Source: Bacteroidota bacterium (GTDB lineage Bacteria > Bacteroidota > Bacteroidia > Cytophagales > Cytophagaceae). From it: a stretch of DNA of 64,000 bases. The position numbers and the translations under genes are program-made. Below, piece by piece: positions 44,422 through 53,558 of the stretch. Below the pieces are notes generated by a model. That model worked only from the letters and a program-made list of their open reading frames with translations. It was not told the origin of the DNA and did no database searches. The stretch spans positions 62,001-126,000 of the forward strand of contig JAEYZG010000017.1 in assembly GCA_023428135.1 (NCBI GenBank), read 5' to 3'. Position 1 is the first letter of the stretch. Each line of letters opens with the position of its first letter.

Positions 44422-45471
44422 TTAGAAGCTTGGGCATGGCATACGACGCATCGGTTTTTTCTTCTTTAATTTTTTGGTGAATACATAAGTAAGATTAAAC
44501 TCATGAGATCCGCCCGTTCTTGCAATAGCAAGTTTAGAAACAGTAAAATCATAACTATAACCAAACTTTAATCCGATAGCTGTTTTAAATCCAAGGAATA
44601 TTACAACGGACTCATTATTCTGGAATCTGTGTTCATATCTTTTAAAGGGTATACCTCTATACCATCCACCAGCAAGAAACTGATTATAAACTCCATATAG
44701 ACCTAAGTCAAACTGATCAGATTTTCCCTGAGATTTATAATTGAAAGTTGGAGTAAGACTTATTTCATTGTCGTCATCCGAATAATATTTTTTCTTATCA
44801 TTGCTAAAGAGGAATTTATAACCTCCAAGAACAGCAAATTTAGCCGGTAGCCTGCTTACATCACCATAAAAGCTTTGGTTAGGAGTATTTATGTGATGGG
44901 TTGAAAAACCTAACCACAGGTTTTTTGAATAAAAAACACCTCCTGCAGAGATGTCTGCAAATGATTTTCGCGGAACTCCTGCATAGTTGTTATTGGGGTC
45001 AAAGAAACCCTGCTCATCATTAAATTGAATAGGAAATCTTAGGTCTGCATAGTCTATATACCTTGAAATCATTGCCAGTTGCAAACCTGGCCTGAAAACT
45101 AACTGACTATTGATGTGCAATTCATAGCTATATTGAAATCCAATTTCAGTAGAGCTGATGGTGTTGGAACCTTGCCAGTCTTTTAATGCATATACACCAA
45201 AACCACTATTGTATTTTGGTGAGTAGGTATCGAATGATGCAAATGATGTAATATATTTACCATCGAGCTTCGGCCACTGCAATCGTTGATGGACTGTAGC
45301 TCTTGGCTGATGCACACTTCCTGCAAATGCGGGGCTTATAAACAGGGGCACATTATAAAACTGACTAAACTGAATGTCCTGAGCCAACGCCCCTGTATAT
45401 GTAAAAAATAAGAAGCCCAGCATAATAATGCTGACTGTTACCTTATTTCTCATATTGTATAAATTATTCAT
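44422..45471 (-). CDS. PorP/SprF family type IX secretion outer-membrane protein
   Basis: A 349-residue outer-membrane protein of the PorP/SprF family. A signal peptide ends at GALAQ, right before the family-typical DIQFSQFYNVPLFISPAFAGS. The rest consists of amphipathic beta strands (YNSGFGVYALKDW, SSTEIGFQYSYELH, LWLGFSTHHINTPNQS, KFAVLGGYKFLFS, QFLAGGWYRGIPF, AIGLKFGYSYDFT, SHEFNLTYVF). The tail is very basic (KKLKKKKPMRRMP). SprF/PorP-like partners are needed for secretion of specific type B cargo such as SprB in Flavobacterium, so the giant type B cargo in this operon is the obvious client. ATG codons at 45471 and 45453 are both possible. It follows the lipoprotein gene by 12 bases. Confidence 0.92.
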   Translation of the reverse strand: MNNLYNMRNKVTVSIIMLGFLFFTYTGALAQDIQFSQFYNVPLFISPAFAGSVHQPRATVHQRLQWPKLDGKYITSFASFDTYSPKYNSGFGVYALKDWQGSNTISSTEIGFQYSYELHINSQLVFRPGLQLAMISRYIDYADLRFPIQFNDEQGFFDPNNNYAGVPRKSFADISAGGVFYSKNLWLGFSTHHINTPNQSFYGDVSRLPAKFAVLGGYKFLFSNDKKKYYSDDDNEISLTPTFNYKSQGKSDQFDLGLYGVYNQFLAGGWYRGIPFKRYEHRFQNNESVVIFLGFKTAIGLKFGYSYDFTVSKLAIARTGGSHEFNLTYVFTKKLKKKKPMRRMPCPSF

Positions 45472-45483
45472 TCAATTTATCTA

Positions 45484-45849
45484 TTAATAAAAACTGAACT
45501 TCCCACTGTTTACTTTAGAATCCTTGTATTTATTGGTTTTATTTAAAGTATTCAGGTATTGGGCCTGAGAGTTTTTTCTCTTAGCTTCATATTTTTTGTA
45601 TTTCCTAGATTCCTTTAAATCTTTATGCGCGCGAAGTGTAGGATCTTCAACCTTTTCATAGGTTGATGCACTTGGATGGAATTTGTTAGAGCGATAATTG
45701 GCCCTTACTTTCTTATCCGATTTTTTACTCTCAGAAGCTACCGCACCCGAGGAAGATGCTTTTTTATGGCTCATCTTATTTTTACCACCTGTAATACAGG
45801 AAGAAAGAGCCACGGCGATTACAATTAAAAGAGTATAAATTTTCCTCAT
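45484..45849 (-). CDS. Small basic lipoprotein, first gene of the giant adhesin operon
   Basis: A 121-residue lipoprotein from the ATG at 45849 (lipobox LSSC; an earlier in-frame ATG at 45870 adds seven residues). The mature part is unusually rich in Lys/Arg/Ser/Tyr (KASSSGAVASESKKSDKK, DLKESRKYKKYEAKRKN) and has no recognised domain; it is probably mostly disordered. It lies 12 bases ahead of the PorP/SprF gene on the same strand. I do not recognise the family. A link to T9SS assembly or to the cell envelope is suggested by context only. Confidence 0.72.
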   Translation of the reverse strand: MRKIYTLLIVIAVALSSCITGGKNKMSHKKASSSGAVASESKKSDKKVRANYRSNKFHPSASTYEKVEDPTLRAHKDLKESRKYKKYEAKRKNSQAQYLNTLNKTNKYKDSKVNSGKFSFY

Positions 45850-46118
45850 AATTCCGGAATTTGTCTTCATCGAATTTATACGTTGCTTTATTGTGAAAGG
45901 ATGAAAAAATAGAAATATTTTTGTACACAGGTGGATTTCGTGGTCTATATACTTAATTATATATTAGTTTTGAACTATTTTAATAGTTTCAGGAATCGTC
46001 AGATTATTTTATTTCCTGTTTTATTTACTGTTTCAAGATCTTATATATCTGACAGGAAATTTTGTGTGGAAAAAATCTGCATGAGTCTGTTAATGGAATC
46101 CTAACCTAAAAAACTCCT

Positions 46119-47990
46119 ATGAAGCTGGAAGCTCCTGACGCCCGATTAATTATAAATATTGAGGAATCGCAAACCGGAATAATTCTTTTATGTGAATTCC
46201 AAAGAAAGAGTTTCCTTCAATGCTCCCTTGGTGGCTTCGATACAACTGAAGGCAGAATTGGAGAGCATTTAAAGATCAGAAATACGGAACGTGTTTCATC
46301 AAGGGAAAACTATAATCTTTTTTCGGGTAAATCCAGTAAGGCTGTAGCTGCATACAATCAAATTACCTTGCATTGTCAGGATCGAATGGGAAACAGATGC
46401 CATATCGATATAATTATACGAGTATATAATGAAGGATTGGCCTTCTGCTATGAGATTCCTCAGAGTGAAACCAATGAGCTTCACATTATTAACGAGAACA
46501 ATTCCTATTCTGCGATTCCTTCAGATTTGACTTGGTGGCCTATGTACCTTGACTCCTTTACCACTAATTATGAGGAGTTGTATCAGAATCAGAGCATTTC
46601 CGAATTGTTACCTGATCAATTAATCGCCATGCCTTTATTAATTCAGAATGAAGAACTTGCTTTTGCTATTACTGAAGCCTCTCTCATTGAATATGCCGGA
46701 AGTTATCTGAAATGGGATGCAGAAATAAAATCGATTTATAGTACATTGTCTCATTCCTCTGATGATCTAATAGCTGTGAGAAAAAACGGTTCATTTAAAA
46801 CTCCCTGGAGAGTCGTGATGACTGGAGATCATGCAGGTAAATTAATAGAGTCCAACCTGTTATATCATTTGAATCTTCCTTCAAAAATTACTAATGCTGA
46901 AAGCTGGATTAAGCCGGGGAAATACGCCTGGGACTGGTGGTCGAATGCGGTAGTGAAAAAGGAAGGTCTATCAGGAGGCATGAACACAGATACTTTCAAA
47001 TATTATATTGATTTTGCAAGTTCTTTTAATCTTGAGTACATGCTTATAGATGCCGGTTGGTATGGAAAGCATGATGATCCTGAAGCAGACATAACCAAAT
47101 CTATTCCCGAACTCAATCTTTCTGAATTGATAGCATACGGAAAAGAAAGAAATGTGGGTATCCTCTTATGGCTCAACTGGAATTGTGTAAAAAGACAAAT
47201 GTATGAGGCCTTTCCTTTATACAAACAGTGGGGAATTAAGGGAATAAAAATGGATTACATGGATAGGGATGATCAGGAAATGGTTTGTTTTTATGTTGAA
47301 GTGACAGCGTATGCTGCAGATAATTGTTTGTTTGTAAATATGCATGGAGCTCATAAGCCAAGCGGATTGTCCAGAACCTATCCTAATCTGCTTACTTATG
47401 AAGGAGTTAGGGGGATGGAGTATAATAAGTGGTCTTATACGTTACCTGCCCATCATGTAACAATTCCTTATACGAGAATGCTAGCAGGCCCTATGGATTT
47501 TACTCCGGGTGCATTTCGTAATGTGTCAGCTGAAAGTCATAAGACGGTATGGCAGGAGCCTATGGCTATTGGAACAAGATGCAGCCAGCTGGCCATGTAT
47601 GTTGTATATGAAAGTGCTTTGCAAAGTTTATGTGATCATCCTGATGCATATTATGGTCAGAAAGGTTCAGAGTTTTTAAAGATTGTCCCAGCTTCATGGG
47701 ATGAAACAATCTTTCTGAAAGGAGAGGTTGGTCAGTACATTATATTGGCAAGAAGAAAAGGTAAGCAATGGTTTATTGGAGCCATGACTAACGAGGAGGA
47801 GCGATTTGTTGAAGTTGATTTGTCTGTATTGGGAGAAAAATCATTCAATTATATTTTATATAAAGATATTCCTGAAACTAAAGTAAACCAGGAAAACCTT
47901 ACAATTGAAGAGGGCAGTATTTCAAGTGGTAAACCCCTTATGATATGGATGGCACCTGGTGGAGGAATGGCTGGTGTTTTGAATGGATAG
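46119..47990 (+). CDS. Glycoside hydrolase family 97 (alpha-glucosidase/alpha-galactosidase type), cytoplasmic form
   Basis: A 623-residue GH97 enzyme. N-terminal beta-sandwich (~1-240), catalytic (beta/alpha)8 barrel (~265-520) and a C-terminal beta domain are visible from DLTWWPMYLDSFTTNYE, PGKYAWDWWSNAVV, FNLEYMLIDAGWYG, GILLWLNW, GIKMDYMDRDDQEM, LLTYEGVRGMEYNKW and HVTIPYTRMLAGPMDF. An Asp (379/382, in GIKMDYMDRDD) sits where retaining members have the nucleophile, which would favour an alpha-galactosidase-like type over the SusB type; this is tentative. No signal peptide is present, and a stop codon lies just upstream in frame, so it should be cytoplasmic, unlike most GH97. It is divergent from the adhesin operon and stands alone. 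Confidence 0.88.
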   Translation: MKLEAPDARLIINIEESQTGIILLCEFQRKSFLQCSLGGFDTTEGRIGEHLKIRNTERVSSRENYNLFSGKSSKAVAAYNQITLHCQDRMGNRCHIDIIIRVYNEGLAFCYEIPQSETNELHIINENNSYSAIPSDLTWWPMYLDSFTTNYEELYQNQSISELLPDQLIAMPLLIQNEELAFAITEASLIEYAGSYLKWDAEIKSIYSTLSHSSDDLIAVRKNGSFKTPWRVVMTGDHAGKLIESNLLYHLNLPSKITNAESWIKPGKYAWDWWSNAVVKKEGLSGGMNTDTFKYYIDFASSFNLEYMLIDAGWYGKHDDPEADITKSIPELNLSELIAYGKERNVGILLWLNWNCVKRQMYEAFPLYKQWGIKGIKMDYMDRDDQEMVCFYVEVTAYAADNCLFVNMHGAHKPSGLSRTYPNLLTYEGVRGMEYNKWSYTLPAHHVTIPYTRMLAGPMDFTPGAFRNVSAESHKTVWQEPMAIGTRCSQLAMYVVYESALQSLCDHPDAYYGQKGSEFLKIVPASWDETIFLKGEVGQYIILARRKGKQWFIGAMTNEEERFVEVDLSVLGEKSFNYILYKDIPETKVNQENLTIEEGSISSGKPLMIWMAPGGGMAGVLNG

Positions 47991-48014
47991 TCAATAAATA
48001 AATAACCATTTTAG

Positions 48015-48037
48015 CTAAAGGTAAGTAACCTTTTTTT
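48015..48037 (+). terminator. Short terminator-like hairpin after GH97
   Basis: AAAGGT (48017-48022) pairs with ACCTTT (48028-48033) around a 5-base loop, followed by a T-run to 48037. It lies 27 bases past the GH97 stop. The stem is short, so efficiency is uncertain. Confidence 0.5.
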
Positions 48038-48082
48038 GGGGTTTGTTAAAATTAAAATACATTTGAATTAAATTTGAAAGTC

Positions 48083-48307
48083 ATGAAAAGGAATTCACTT
48101 TTAATAATTATAATTTTTGCGGTGTTGGGTGTTTTTGCTTATGCTGTAACAGAGCATTTGAAAGCAGAGGAATGCATGAAAGAGAAAGAAAGCACCCGTA
48201 ATACTTCATTTGGTGTGATAAAGAATTTAACAGAGGAAAACCAGTTATTAAGAGCGCAAAATGATTCACTTTGGAATGAGTTAAAAAATCTCTCAAAACT
48301 TAAATAG
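48083..48307 (+). CDS. Small single-pass membrane protein with coiled-coil tail
   Basis: A 74-residue protein. An in-frame TTG at 48074 could also start, but the ATG at 48083 is preferred. One N-terminal membrane helix (LLIIIIFAVLGVFAYAV) is followed by an acidic/basic coiled-coil-like tail with heptad Leu/Asn (ENQLLRAQNDSLWNELKNL). Such short proteins occur in many Bacteroidota, and the family is not recognised. It ends 18 bases before the convergent ADP-ribosylglycohydrolase-like gene. Confidence 0.55.
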   Translation: MKRNSLLIIIIFAVLGVFAYAVTEHLKAEECMKEKESTRNTSFGVIKNLTEENQLLRAQNDSLWNELKNLSKLK

Positions 48308-48325
48308 CAATATACTTAAAAGAAA

Positions 48326-49288
48326 TTAAGTCCTCTTTGAAAAGGCTAAATCCAGCCTCTTTGCCAGTTCCAGAATATAACTCCTCTTTGATAACGTTTT
48401 AATCCAGTGACCGGGAATAGTGTTATAACCATAATACAAGCCAGCTAGCCCACCTGTTATGGCTCCGGTAGAACTTGTATTACCTCCAATATTTATTGAT
48501 TTGTGTACAGCATCCTTGAACGAATCAGTCTTTAATAAACACCACAGAGAGGTTTCCAAAGAATCCATTACGTATTCTCCTGATCTTAAACTTTCCATAG
48601 GATAATTTCGGATATCAGATAGAATTACCTTTTCGAAGTATCTTATTTCATTTACATCAAAATCTATCACATCCCATATCTGCTTAATTTCAAACCTTGT
48701 CTGTTCATAAGCATCTGACTTTTCATCGCCATTCAGAATGTGCTCTGCGACTTTCAAATAAATCATACAACACATAGCTGATCTGATATGATTATGAGTT
48801 AGAGCTGAACTTTCCCAAATGATATCAAATTGAAATCTGGTAGGTTTGTCCCTGATTACATAGAGGAGTGGAAGAATTCTTATCAAAGATCCATTACTTA
48901 TATCAAAGTCTTCTGAATAAGAAAATATGCTTTGATTTTCGTCCTGACTTTGATTTATTATCTTTTCAAGTCTGCATATAGCTTTAACAGTTGTATTGTT
49001 ATGGTTAAATATATATCCTTTAGCTCGTTTCAGAGATTTATTTTTCCAACCAATAAAATTAATAGCTGTAGTTTCAAGGTTATAGCCATCAATAATCGAT
49101 TCAGCCATGCAGAATGTTAGAGCACTGCAATGCGACCATATACCCTGAAGTTGATTGTATGCTTTACACCCAACCATATCTGAATCGGGATATTTCAGCA
49201 TGTCAATTCTTTCTGATGACTCAAAGGGAACTCCAATTGCTTCTCCAATAGCAACTCCAAATAGTATGTCTTTAGCAGCTCCTTTCAT
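48326..49288 (-). CDS. ADP-ribosylglycohydrolase-family protein with lost metal ligands (probable pseudoenzyme)
   Basis: A 320-residue protein of the ADP-ribosylglycohydrolase (DraG/ARH) fold, whose members remove ADP-ribose with two Mg or Mn ions. The frame is intact and the fold landmarks are kept: FGVAIGEAIGVPFE, YNQLQGIW (just before residue 52), NGSLIRILPL, SALTHNHIRS and GAITGGLAGLYYGY. The metal-binding motifs are changed: the usual SDDT becomes SHCS (52-55), the GD-A-x-G Asp becomes Glu (16), and the C-terminal GGDxDTTG becomes GGNTSSTG (residues ~268-275). With no Asp left at either site, hydrolase activity is unlikely. It may bind ADP-ribose or have another role. It is a single gene, convergent with the small membrane protein. 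Confidence 0.85.
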   Translation of the reverse strand: MKGAAKDILFGVAIGEAIGVPFESSERIDMLKYPDSDMVGCKAYNQLQGIWSHCSALTFCMAESIIDGYNLETTAINFIGWKNKSLKRAKGYIFNHNNTTVKAICRLEKIINQSQDENQSIFSYSEDFDISNGSLIRILPLLYVIRDKPTRFQFDIIWESSALTHNHIRSAMCCMIYLKVAEHILNGDEKSDAYEQTRFEIKQIWDVIDFDVNEIRYFEKVILSDIRNYPMESLRSGEYVMDSLETSLWCLLKTDSFKDAVHKSINIGGNTSSTGAITGGLAGLYYGYNTIPGHWIKTLSKRSYILELAKRLDLAFSKRT

Positions 49289-49817
49289 ATTGATAAATAA
49301 ACCAATTAGTTTAATTCATCGGTCATTAATTAGAATAATATATTGATTCTATGTGTCTTCTATTGAAACTATGTTTCTTGCTTTTGGTTAAATGGCATAA
49401 TGAGTCATTGTAATTATTTTCAGATATAAGAGAATTGATGCCCATATTCTTTAGAGTATAAGTTGCATTTATTTTATATACCAATTTGTAGATAAAGTCA
49501 ATTGTAATGTTCTAAAAATCTTTATGTTAATCATTTTGAGAATAGTAAAAAAATAATCAACTTACACACTGATGAATAATGATGGTGATACTATCCGCAA
49601 AATCACTATTAAAAATATACATTTATAAGTTCCAGAAAATCAAATAAATATTAAGTTAAGATGCCTTTTTGATGATATCAAAGGCAACTTAGTTTATACA
49701 AGAGGCGTATCAAGCTCTCTACAAAGTGTTTACAATAAAAGGTACTTGCCACTTTTGTAATTATTCCTCTGATTATTAAGTTGAATTAGTTTTTTTTTCT
49801 TCTAAATCTATTATTGC
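49289..49817. other. Intergenic region, nothing recognised
   Basis: A 529-base AT-rich gap, upstream of both flanking genes (they diverge). It should hold promoters for both, but no exact TAnnTTTG box with suitable spacing was found. A weak imperfect inverted repeat (TGCCTTT...AAAGGCA, about 49661-49686) is the only structure seen. No ORF over 40 codons is convincing. Confidence 0.4.
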
Positions 49818-51683
49818 ATGATTAAAGCACTACGATGGATATTTGTGATTTTTTCTATCACATCTTATGCCCAGAAACCGACATTTACCGCCAATGACGT
49901 TGTTGAGCCATATTCAGGTATTTTTGCTTATGGAACAAACCCGGGTTATTACAGCGGATTTAATAATAATGCACCTACTGACAAATTGTTGTCGGATTTG
50001 ATGGAAAAGGCAGGCTTATATTCCATGCGTCCCAAGCTTAACGATAAGTTTGTTGAAGACTATGGAATAAATGTGAGACTAAATGAATTTAAATATTATG
50101 TTGAAAACAAAAAGATGCATGATATTGCCCTCTTTCTTGATGGTGATATTTTGGCATCTCATCAGTCAACAGAAACTATTACCTGCTCTTCAAAAACCTT
50201 GCCTAGTAAGGTTTTTAAGAATATGTACCTGCCAATATGGGATGCAAGTGACCCTAATAAAACTCCTATAAATGAGAATAATTATTATGCCAATTTTGTA
50301 TATAAAGTTATTCAGACCTACGGTGACTACATCAAATTTGTTGAAGTATGGAATGAACCTGACTTTACCTATAGTGGTCTTGGTGATAAGAACAAAGGTG
50401 AGACTGGAAACTGGTTTGATAACGATCCTAATCCCTGCGATCTGCCAAATCTGAATGCTTCAATCCCTCAGTATGTTCGTTTATTAAGGATTACCTATGA
50501 AGTTGTAAAAGCATTAAAACCCTCTCTATATGTGACAACAGGTGGTATCGGATATGCTAGCTTTTTAGATGCTATGCTCCGAGTAACTGATAATCCTGAC
50601 GGAGGTAAAGTCTCAGCAGAATATCCATTAAAGGGTGGTGCTTATTTCGATGTATTAAGTTATCATTCATATCCGCAATACAATCAGAGAATATGGAATA
50701 CTTCAAAAGGTGATTTTGATTACTTCAGGCATTCTGACAAAGCTGTTCAAGCTATGTTGGATCAGAGAGCCAAACTGGATAATGTTCTTAATAAATTCGG
50801 ATATAATGGAATTACTTTTCCTGAGAAAATTTGGATTATTACAGAGACTAATATTCCAAGAAAGACCTACACCGATGCAACATGGATTGGTTCCCCTGAG
50901 GCGCAGCGCAATTTTGTTGTTAAGGCATTTGTAAAAGCACAGATGAATCGGATTGTGCAACTTTATACTTATAAACTTGGTGATGATACTGACGAATCCG
51001 CAAGTACTTCTCCAAAACAAGGTATGGATTTAATGGGTATGTTTTATAATCTGAATAAAGCGACACCAGCAACTGCTAAAATTACTCCTGCCGGAGTTGC
51101 TACAAAGTCTCTTACTTCTCTTATACATGGTAGTGTTTATGATCCGGATAAAACAGCCGCACTTAACTTACCTGCAAAAGCAGATGGTGCAGCTTTTACA
51201 AAAGGAAATGAAACATACTATGTGTTGTGGGCTAAAACATCGATTGACAGAAGTGAAACTGCGACCGTTCAATATACGCTTCCAGGTACTCCTGCATCCG
51301 GAGCTATGTTATATAGCTGGGATTATTCCACAACTAACAAGGGACAAGCAGTCTCTGGTACTTCAATAACATTAACAGGATCTCCAATAGTGTTAAAGGC
51401 GGATTTCACTTCAGTTACATCCGGATTGAATGTAGGTGCATTAAAGACTTTTGTTAAATTCTATCCCAATCCTGCTGATGATTCCTTAACAATTGAAAGT
51501 TCTAATGAGGTAGGATATCTTTCCGCAGATCTTTTAAAGGCAAACGGATCTTTGGTTCGTAAGATTGATATCGGACTCCAATTGCAAAAGACTTTAGATA
51601 TGTCGGATCTTCCTTCAGGTATATATTACCTGAAGTTTTCTAATGGGAAAACTACTTGGACAGAAAAGGTCATCGTAGAATAG
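49818..51683 (+). CDS. Secreted clan GH-A glycoside hydrolase with T9SS type A sorting domain
   Basis: A 621-residue secreted enzyme with signal peptide (MIKALRWIFVIFSITSYA). The barrel signatures are EVWNEPDFTYSG (acid/base Glu180), YFDVLSYHSYPQY and KIWIITETNIPR (nucleophile Glu343); the 163-residue gap fits clan GH-A (GH5/GH39/GH79-like). I could not name the family with confidence. After the catalytic part comes a beta-rich domain (~440-530), and the last ~75 residues are a T9SS type A sorting domain (KFYPNPADDSLTIESSN, LPSGIYYLKFSNG, WTEKVIVE). It is a single gene followed by a strong terminator. A plant or microbial polysaccharide substrate is likely. Confidence 0.83.
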   Translation: MIKALRWIFVIFSITSYAQKPTFTANDVVEPYSGIFAYGTNPGYYSGFNNNAPTDKLLSDLMEKAGLYSMRPKLNDKFVEDYGINVRLNEFKYYVENKKMHDIALFLDGDILASHQSTETITCSSKTLPSKVFKNMYLPIWDASDPNKTPINENNYYANFVYKVIQTYGDYIKFVEVWNEPDFTYSGLGDKNKGETGNWFDNDPNPCDLPNLNASIPQYVRLLRITYEVVKALKPSLYVTTGGIGYASFLDAMLRVTDNPDGGKVSAEYPLKGGAYFDVLSYHSYPQYNQRIWNTSKGDFDYFRHSDKAVQAMLDQRAKLDNVLNKFGYNGITFPEKIWIITETNIPRKTYTDATWIGSPEAQRNFVVKAFVKAQMNRIVQLYTYKLGDDTDESASTSPKQGMDLMGMFYNLNKATPATAKITPAGVATKSLTSLIHGSVYDPDKTAALNLPAKADGAAFTKGNETYYVLWAKTSIDRSETATVQYTLPGTPASGAMLYSWDYSTTNKGQAVSGTSITLTGSPIVLKADFTSVTSGLNVGALKTFVKFYPNPADDSLTIESSNEVGYLSADLLKANGSLVRKIDIGLQLQKTLDMSDLPSGIYYLKFSNGKTTWTEKVIVE

Positions 51684-51698
51684 TAGATTAAGATTTAT

Positions 51699-51737
51699 AA
51701 AAACGCTCCACTATCAGGTTTATAGTGGAGCGTTTTT
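51699..51737 (+). terminator. Intrinsic terminator after the secreted glycosidase
   Basis: A perfect 16-bp stem, arms 51699-51714 and 51722-51737 (core AACGCTCCACTAT / ATAGTGGAGCGTT) with a 7-base loop and T-tail. It begins 16 bases after the stop. Confidence 0.92.
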
Positions 51738-51948
51738 CTATGTTTAATAAAAAATAGTCTATTAGAAGAAAAATAAATCTTTTCTGTTGCTAGCTGACCG
51801 AGTGTTTTAATTCAATAAGAAAATTTGTTTTATTACTTTTTAGTATAATGTCTCCAGATCTTTACTTGTAATTCTGTTAATTAATTTACCAATTTTGCGA
51901 ATATTATTAAATTTCAATTATTAGTTATGTGATTTTTCTGAAGCCCTC

Positions 51949-52938
51949 ATGAATTTAATGAAAGCAATAACCTATTCAAAGTATGGAAATCCTGAAGTAC
52001 TTCAGTTGAAAGATGTGGAGAAGCCAATACCTGGTGATAATGAAGTGTTGGTGAAAATTTACACTGCATCTGTAAATTCATGGGATTGGGATTTGTTAAG
52101 AGGGAAGCCATATTTGTACAGGTTATTATTCGGAGTGTTTAAGCCTAAACATAAGATCATCGGATGTGATATAGCTGGAAGGGTTGAGTTTGTTGGAAAG
52201 AATGTTAAACACCTGAAAGCTGGAGATGCAGTGATGGGCGATATATCAGAATGTTGGGGTGGTTTTGCGGAATATGTTTGCGTTCCAGAAACATTGTTAA
52301 CATTAAAACCTTCTGAATTGTCATTTGAACATGCCGCCGCAATACTTCAGGCAGGTGTACTTGCATTACAATCTCTTCATAATAATATTACAGTTAAAGC
52401 TGGTGATAAAGTATTAATTAATGGAGCTGGAGGAGGTGTTGGAACTTTTGCACTTCAGATCGCAAAATCAATGGGAGCAGAGGTTACTTGTGTTGATCGT
52501 TATCAAAAACTGGATATGTTATGCAATCTGGGAGCCGATCACGTTATCGATTATAAACATGAGGATTTTGCAGAAAAAAATTCTCAATATAATCTGATTA
52601 TTGATGTTGTAGCCAATCATTCAGTTTTTGCTTATAAGAAAGCATTATTGCCTAATGGGAGGCTTTTTGTAATAGGAGGAACGATACCATGTTTGTTAGA
52701 AGTGGGTATTTTGGGTTCTTTACTTTCTATTAATGATAATAGAAAGCTGGGCATTCTGGTACATGAGCCAAATAAGGGTTTAGATCTTTTGTTGGACATG
52801 ATTAAAAAGGGGCTTGTAAAACCAGTTATCGATTCTATATATACTTTAAAGGATGTCCCTATAGCTTTGCAACGGTTAGGTGATGGTAAGGCAATTGGTA
52901 AAATAGTAATAAAAGTAAGTGAATATAATGATGTCTAA
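51949..52938 (+). CDS. NAD(P)-dependent medium-chain dehydrogenase/quinone oxidoreductase-like protein
   Basis: A 329-residue member of the MDR superfamily, zinc-independent quinone-oxidoreductase-like branch. A GroES-like N-terminal half (MKAITYSKYGNPEVLQLK, IIGCDIAGRVEFVGKNV, GDAVMGDISECWGGFAEYV) is followed by the Rossmann fold with the nucleotide-binding GAGGGVGTFALQIAKSMGAEVT (from ~157). The tail GLVKPVIDSIYTLKDVPIAL is family-typical. The catalytic zinc ligands of alcohol dehydrogenases are not in their usual places. The start at 51949 or 51958 (MKAIT) both work. Substrate is unknown. Confidence 0.88.
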   Translation: MNLMKAITYSKYGNPEVLQLKDVEKPIPGDNEVLVKIYTASVNSWDWDLLRGKPYLYRLLFGVFKPKHKIIGCDIAGRVEFVGKNVKHLKAGDAVMGDISECWGGFAEYVCVPETLLTLKPSELSFEHAAAILQAGVLALQSLHNNITVKAGDKVLINGAGGGVGTFALQIAKSMGAEVTCVDRYQKLDMLCNLGADHVIDYKHEDFAEKNSQYNLIIDVVANHSVFAYKKALLPNGRLFVIGGTIPCLLEVGILGSLLSINDNRKLGILVHEPNKGLDLLLDMIKKGLVKPVIDSIYTLKDVPIALQRLGDGKAIGKIVIKVSEYNDV

Positions 52939-53042
52939 TTAATTATTATGTCTATTAATTTGCATAATTACCAGGGATACGGATGTCAGAGCGATTAATA
53001 AAACATATCGTTCCAAATTAAAATTAAACCCTAAAATGAATT

Positions 53043-53432
53043 ATGAATAAAGAAACTCAGGAATATAATGCTTCCTTGTCTGAAGAAGATAAAGCGATCT
53101 GTGACTTATTGGCCAAGGAAATTAATGACAATTTAGTGGATGCTGAAAATAAGATATGGCACAGGCATCCTGTATGGTTTTTAAATGGTAACCCTATTAT
53201 AGGTTATAGTAAATTGAAAAATTGCGTTCGTTTATTGTTCTGGAGTGGACAATCTTTTGATGAAGAGGGACTGCAAGTGGAAGGAGGTTTTAAGGCAGCA
53301 GAAATAAGATACACATCTGTGGAGCAAGTCAATAAAAAAGACTTGAAACGCTGGCTTGAAAAATCAAAAGTTATACAATGGGATTATAAAAATCTTGTAA
53401 AACGCAAAGGTGTTCTGGAGCGGCTAATGTAA
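53043..53432 (+). CDS. DUF1801 family protein
   Basis: A 129-residue cytoplasmic protein of the DUF1801 (YdhG-like) fold. The landmarks are ENKIWHRHPVWFLNGNPIIGY (residues ~37-56), VRLLFWSGQSF, and GGFKAAEIRYTSVEQVNKKDLKRW near the end. Role unknown; such proteins are often annotated with SRPBCC or glyoxalase neighbours. It follows the MDR gene by about 100 bases and is convergent with mepB. Confidence 0.82.
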   Translation: MNKETQEYNASLSEEDKAICDLLAKEINDNLVDAENKIWHRHPVWFLNGNPIIGYSKLKNCVRLLFWSGQSFDEEGLQVEGGFKAAEIRYTSVEQVNKKDLKRWLEKSKVIQWDYKNLVKRKGVLERLM

Positions 53433-53558
53433 TGATAAAAGTTAATGAAAGAAATTTGTAATAGTTCATGATTATTGATAACCCCAATGAAGGAGATTAT
53501 TAATGGTCTCACGAAGGTAAAGTTGGATTTGTTCTATTACCGAAACCATAAATTGTTC

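Noticed and set aside
49289..49817. Possible tRNA or small RNA in the 529-base gap
   Set aside because: No cloverleaf, no stable stem or promoter was found; only weak inverted repeats.
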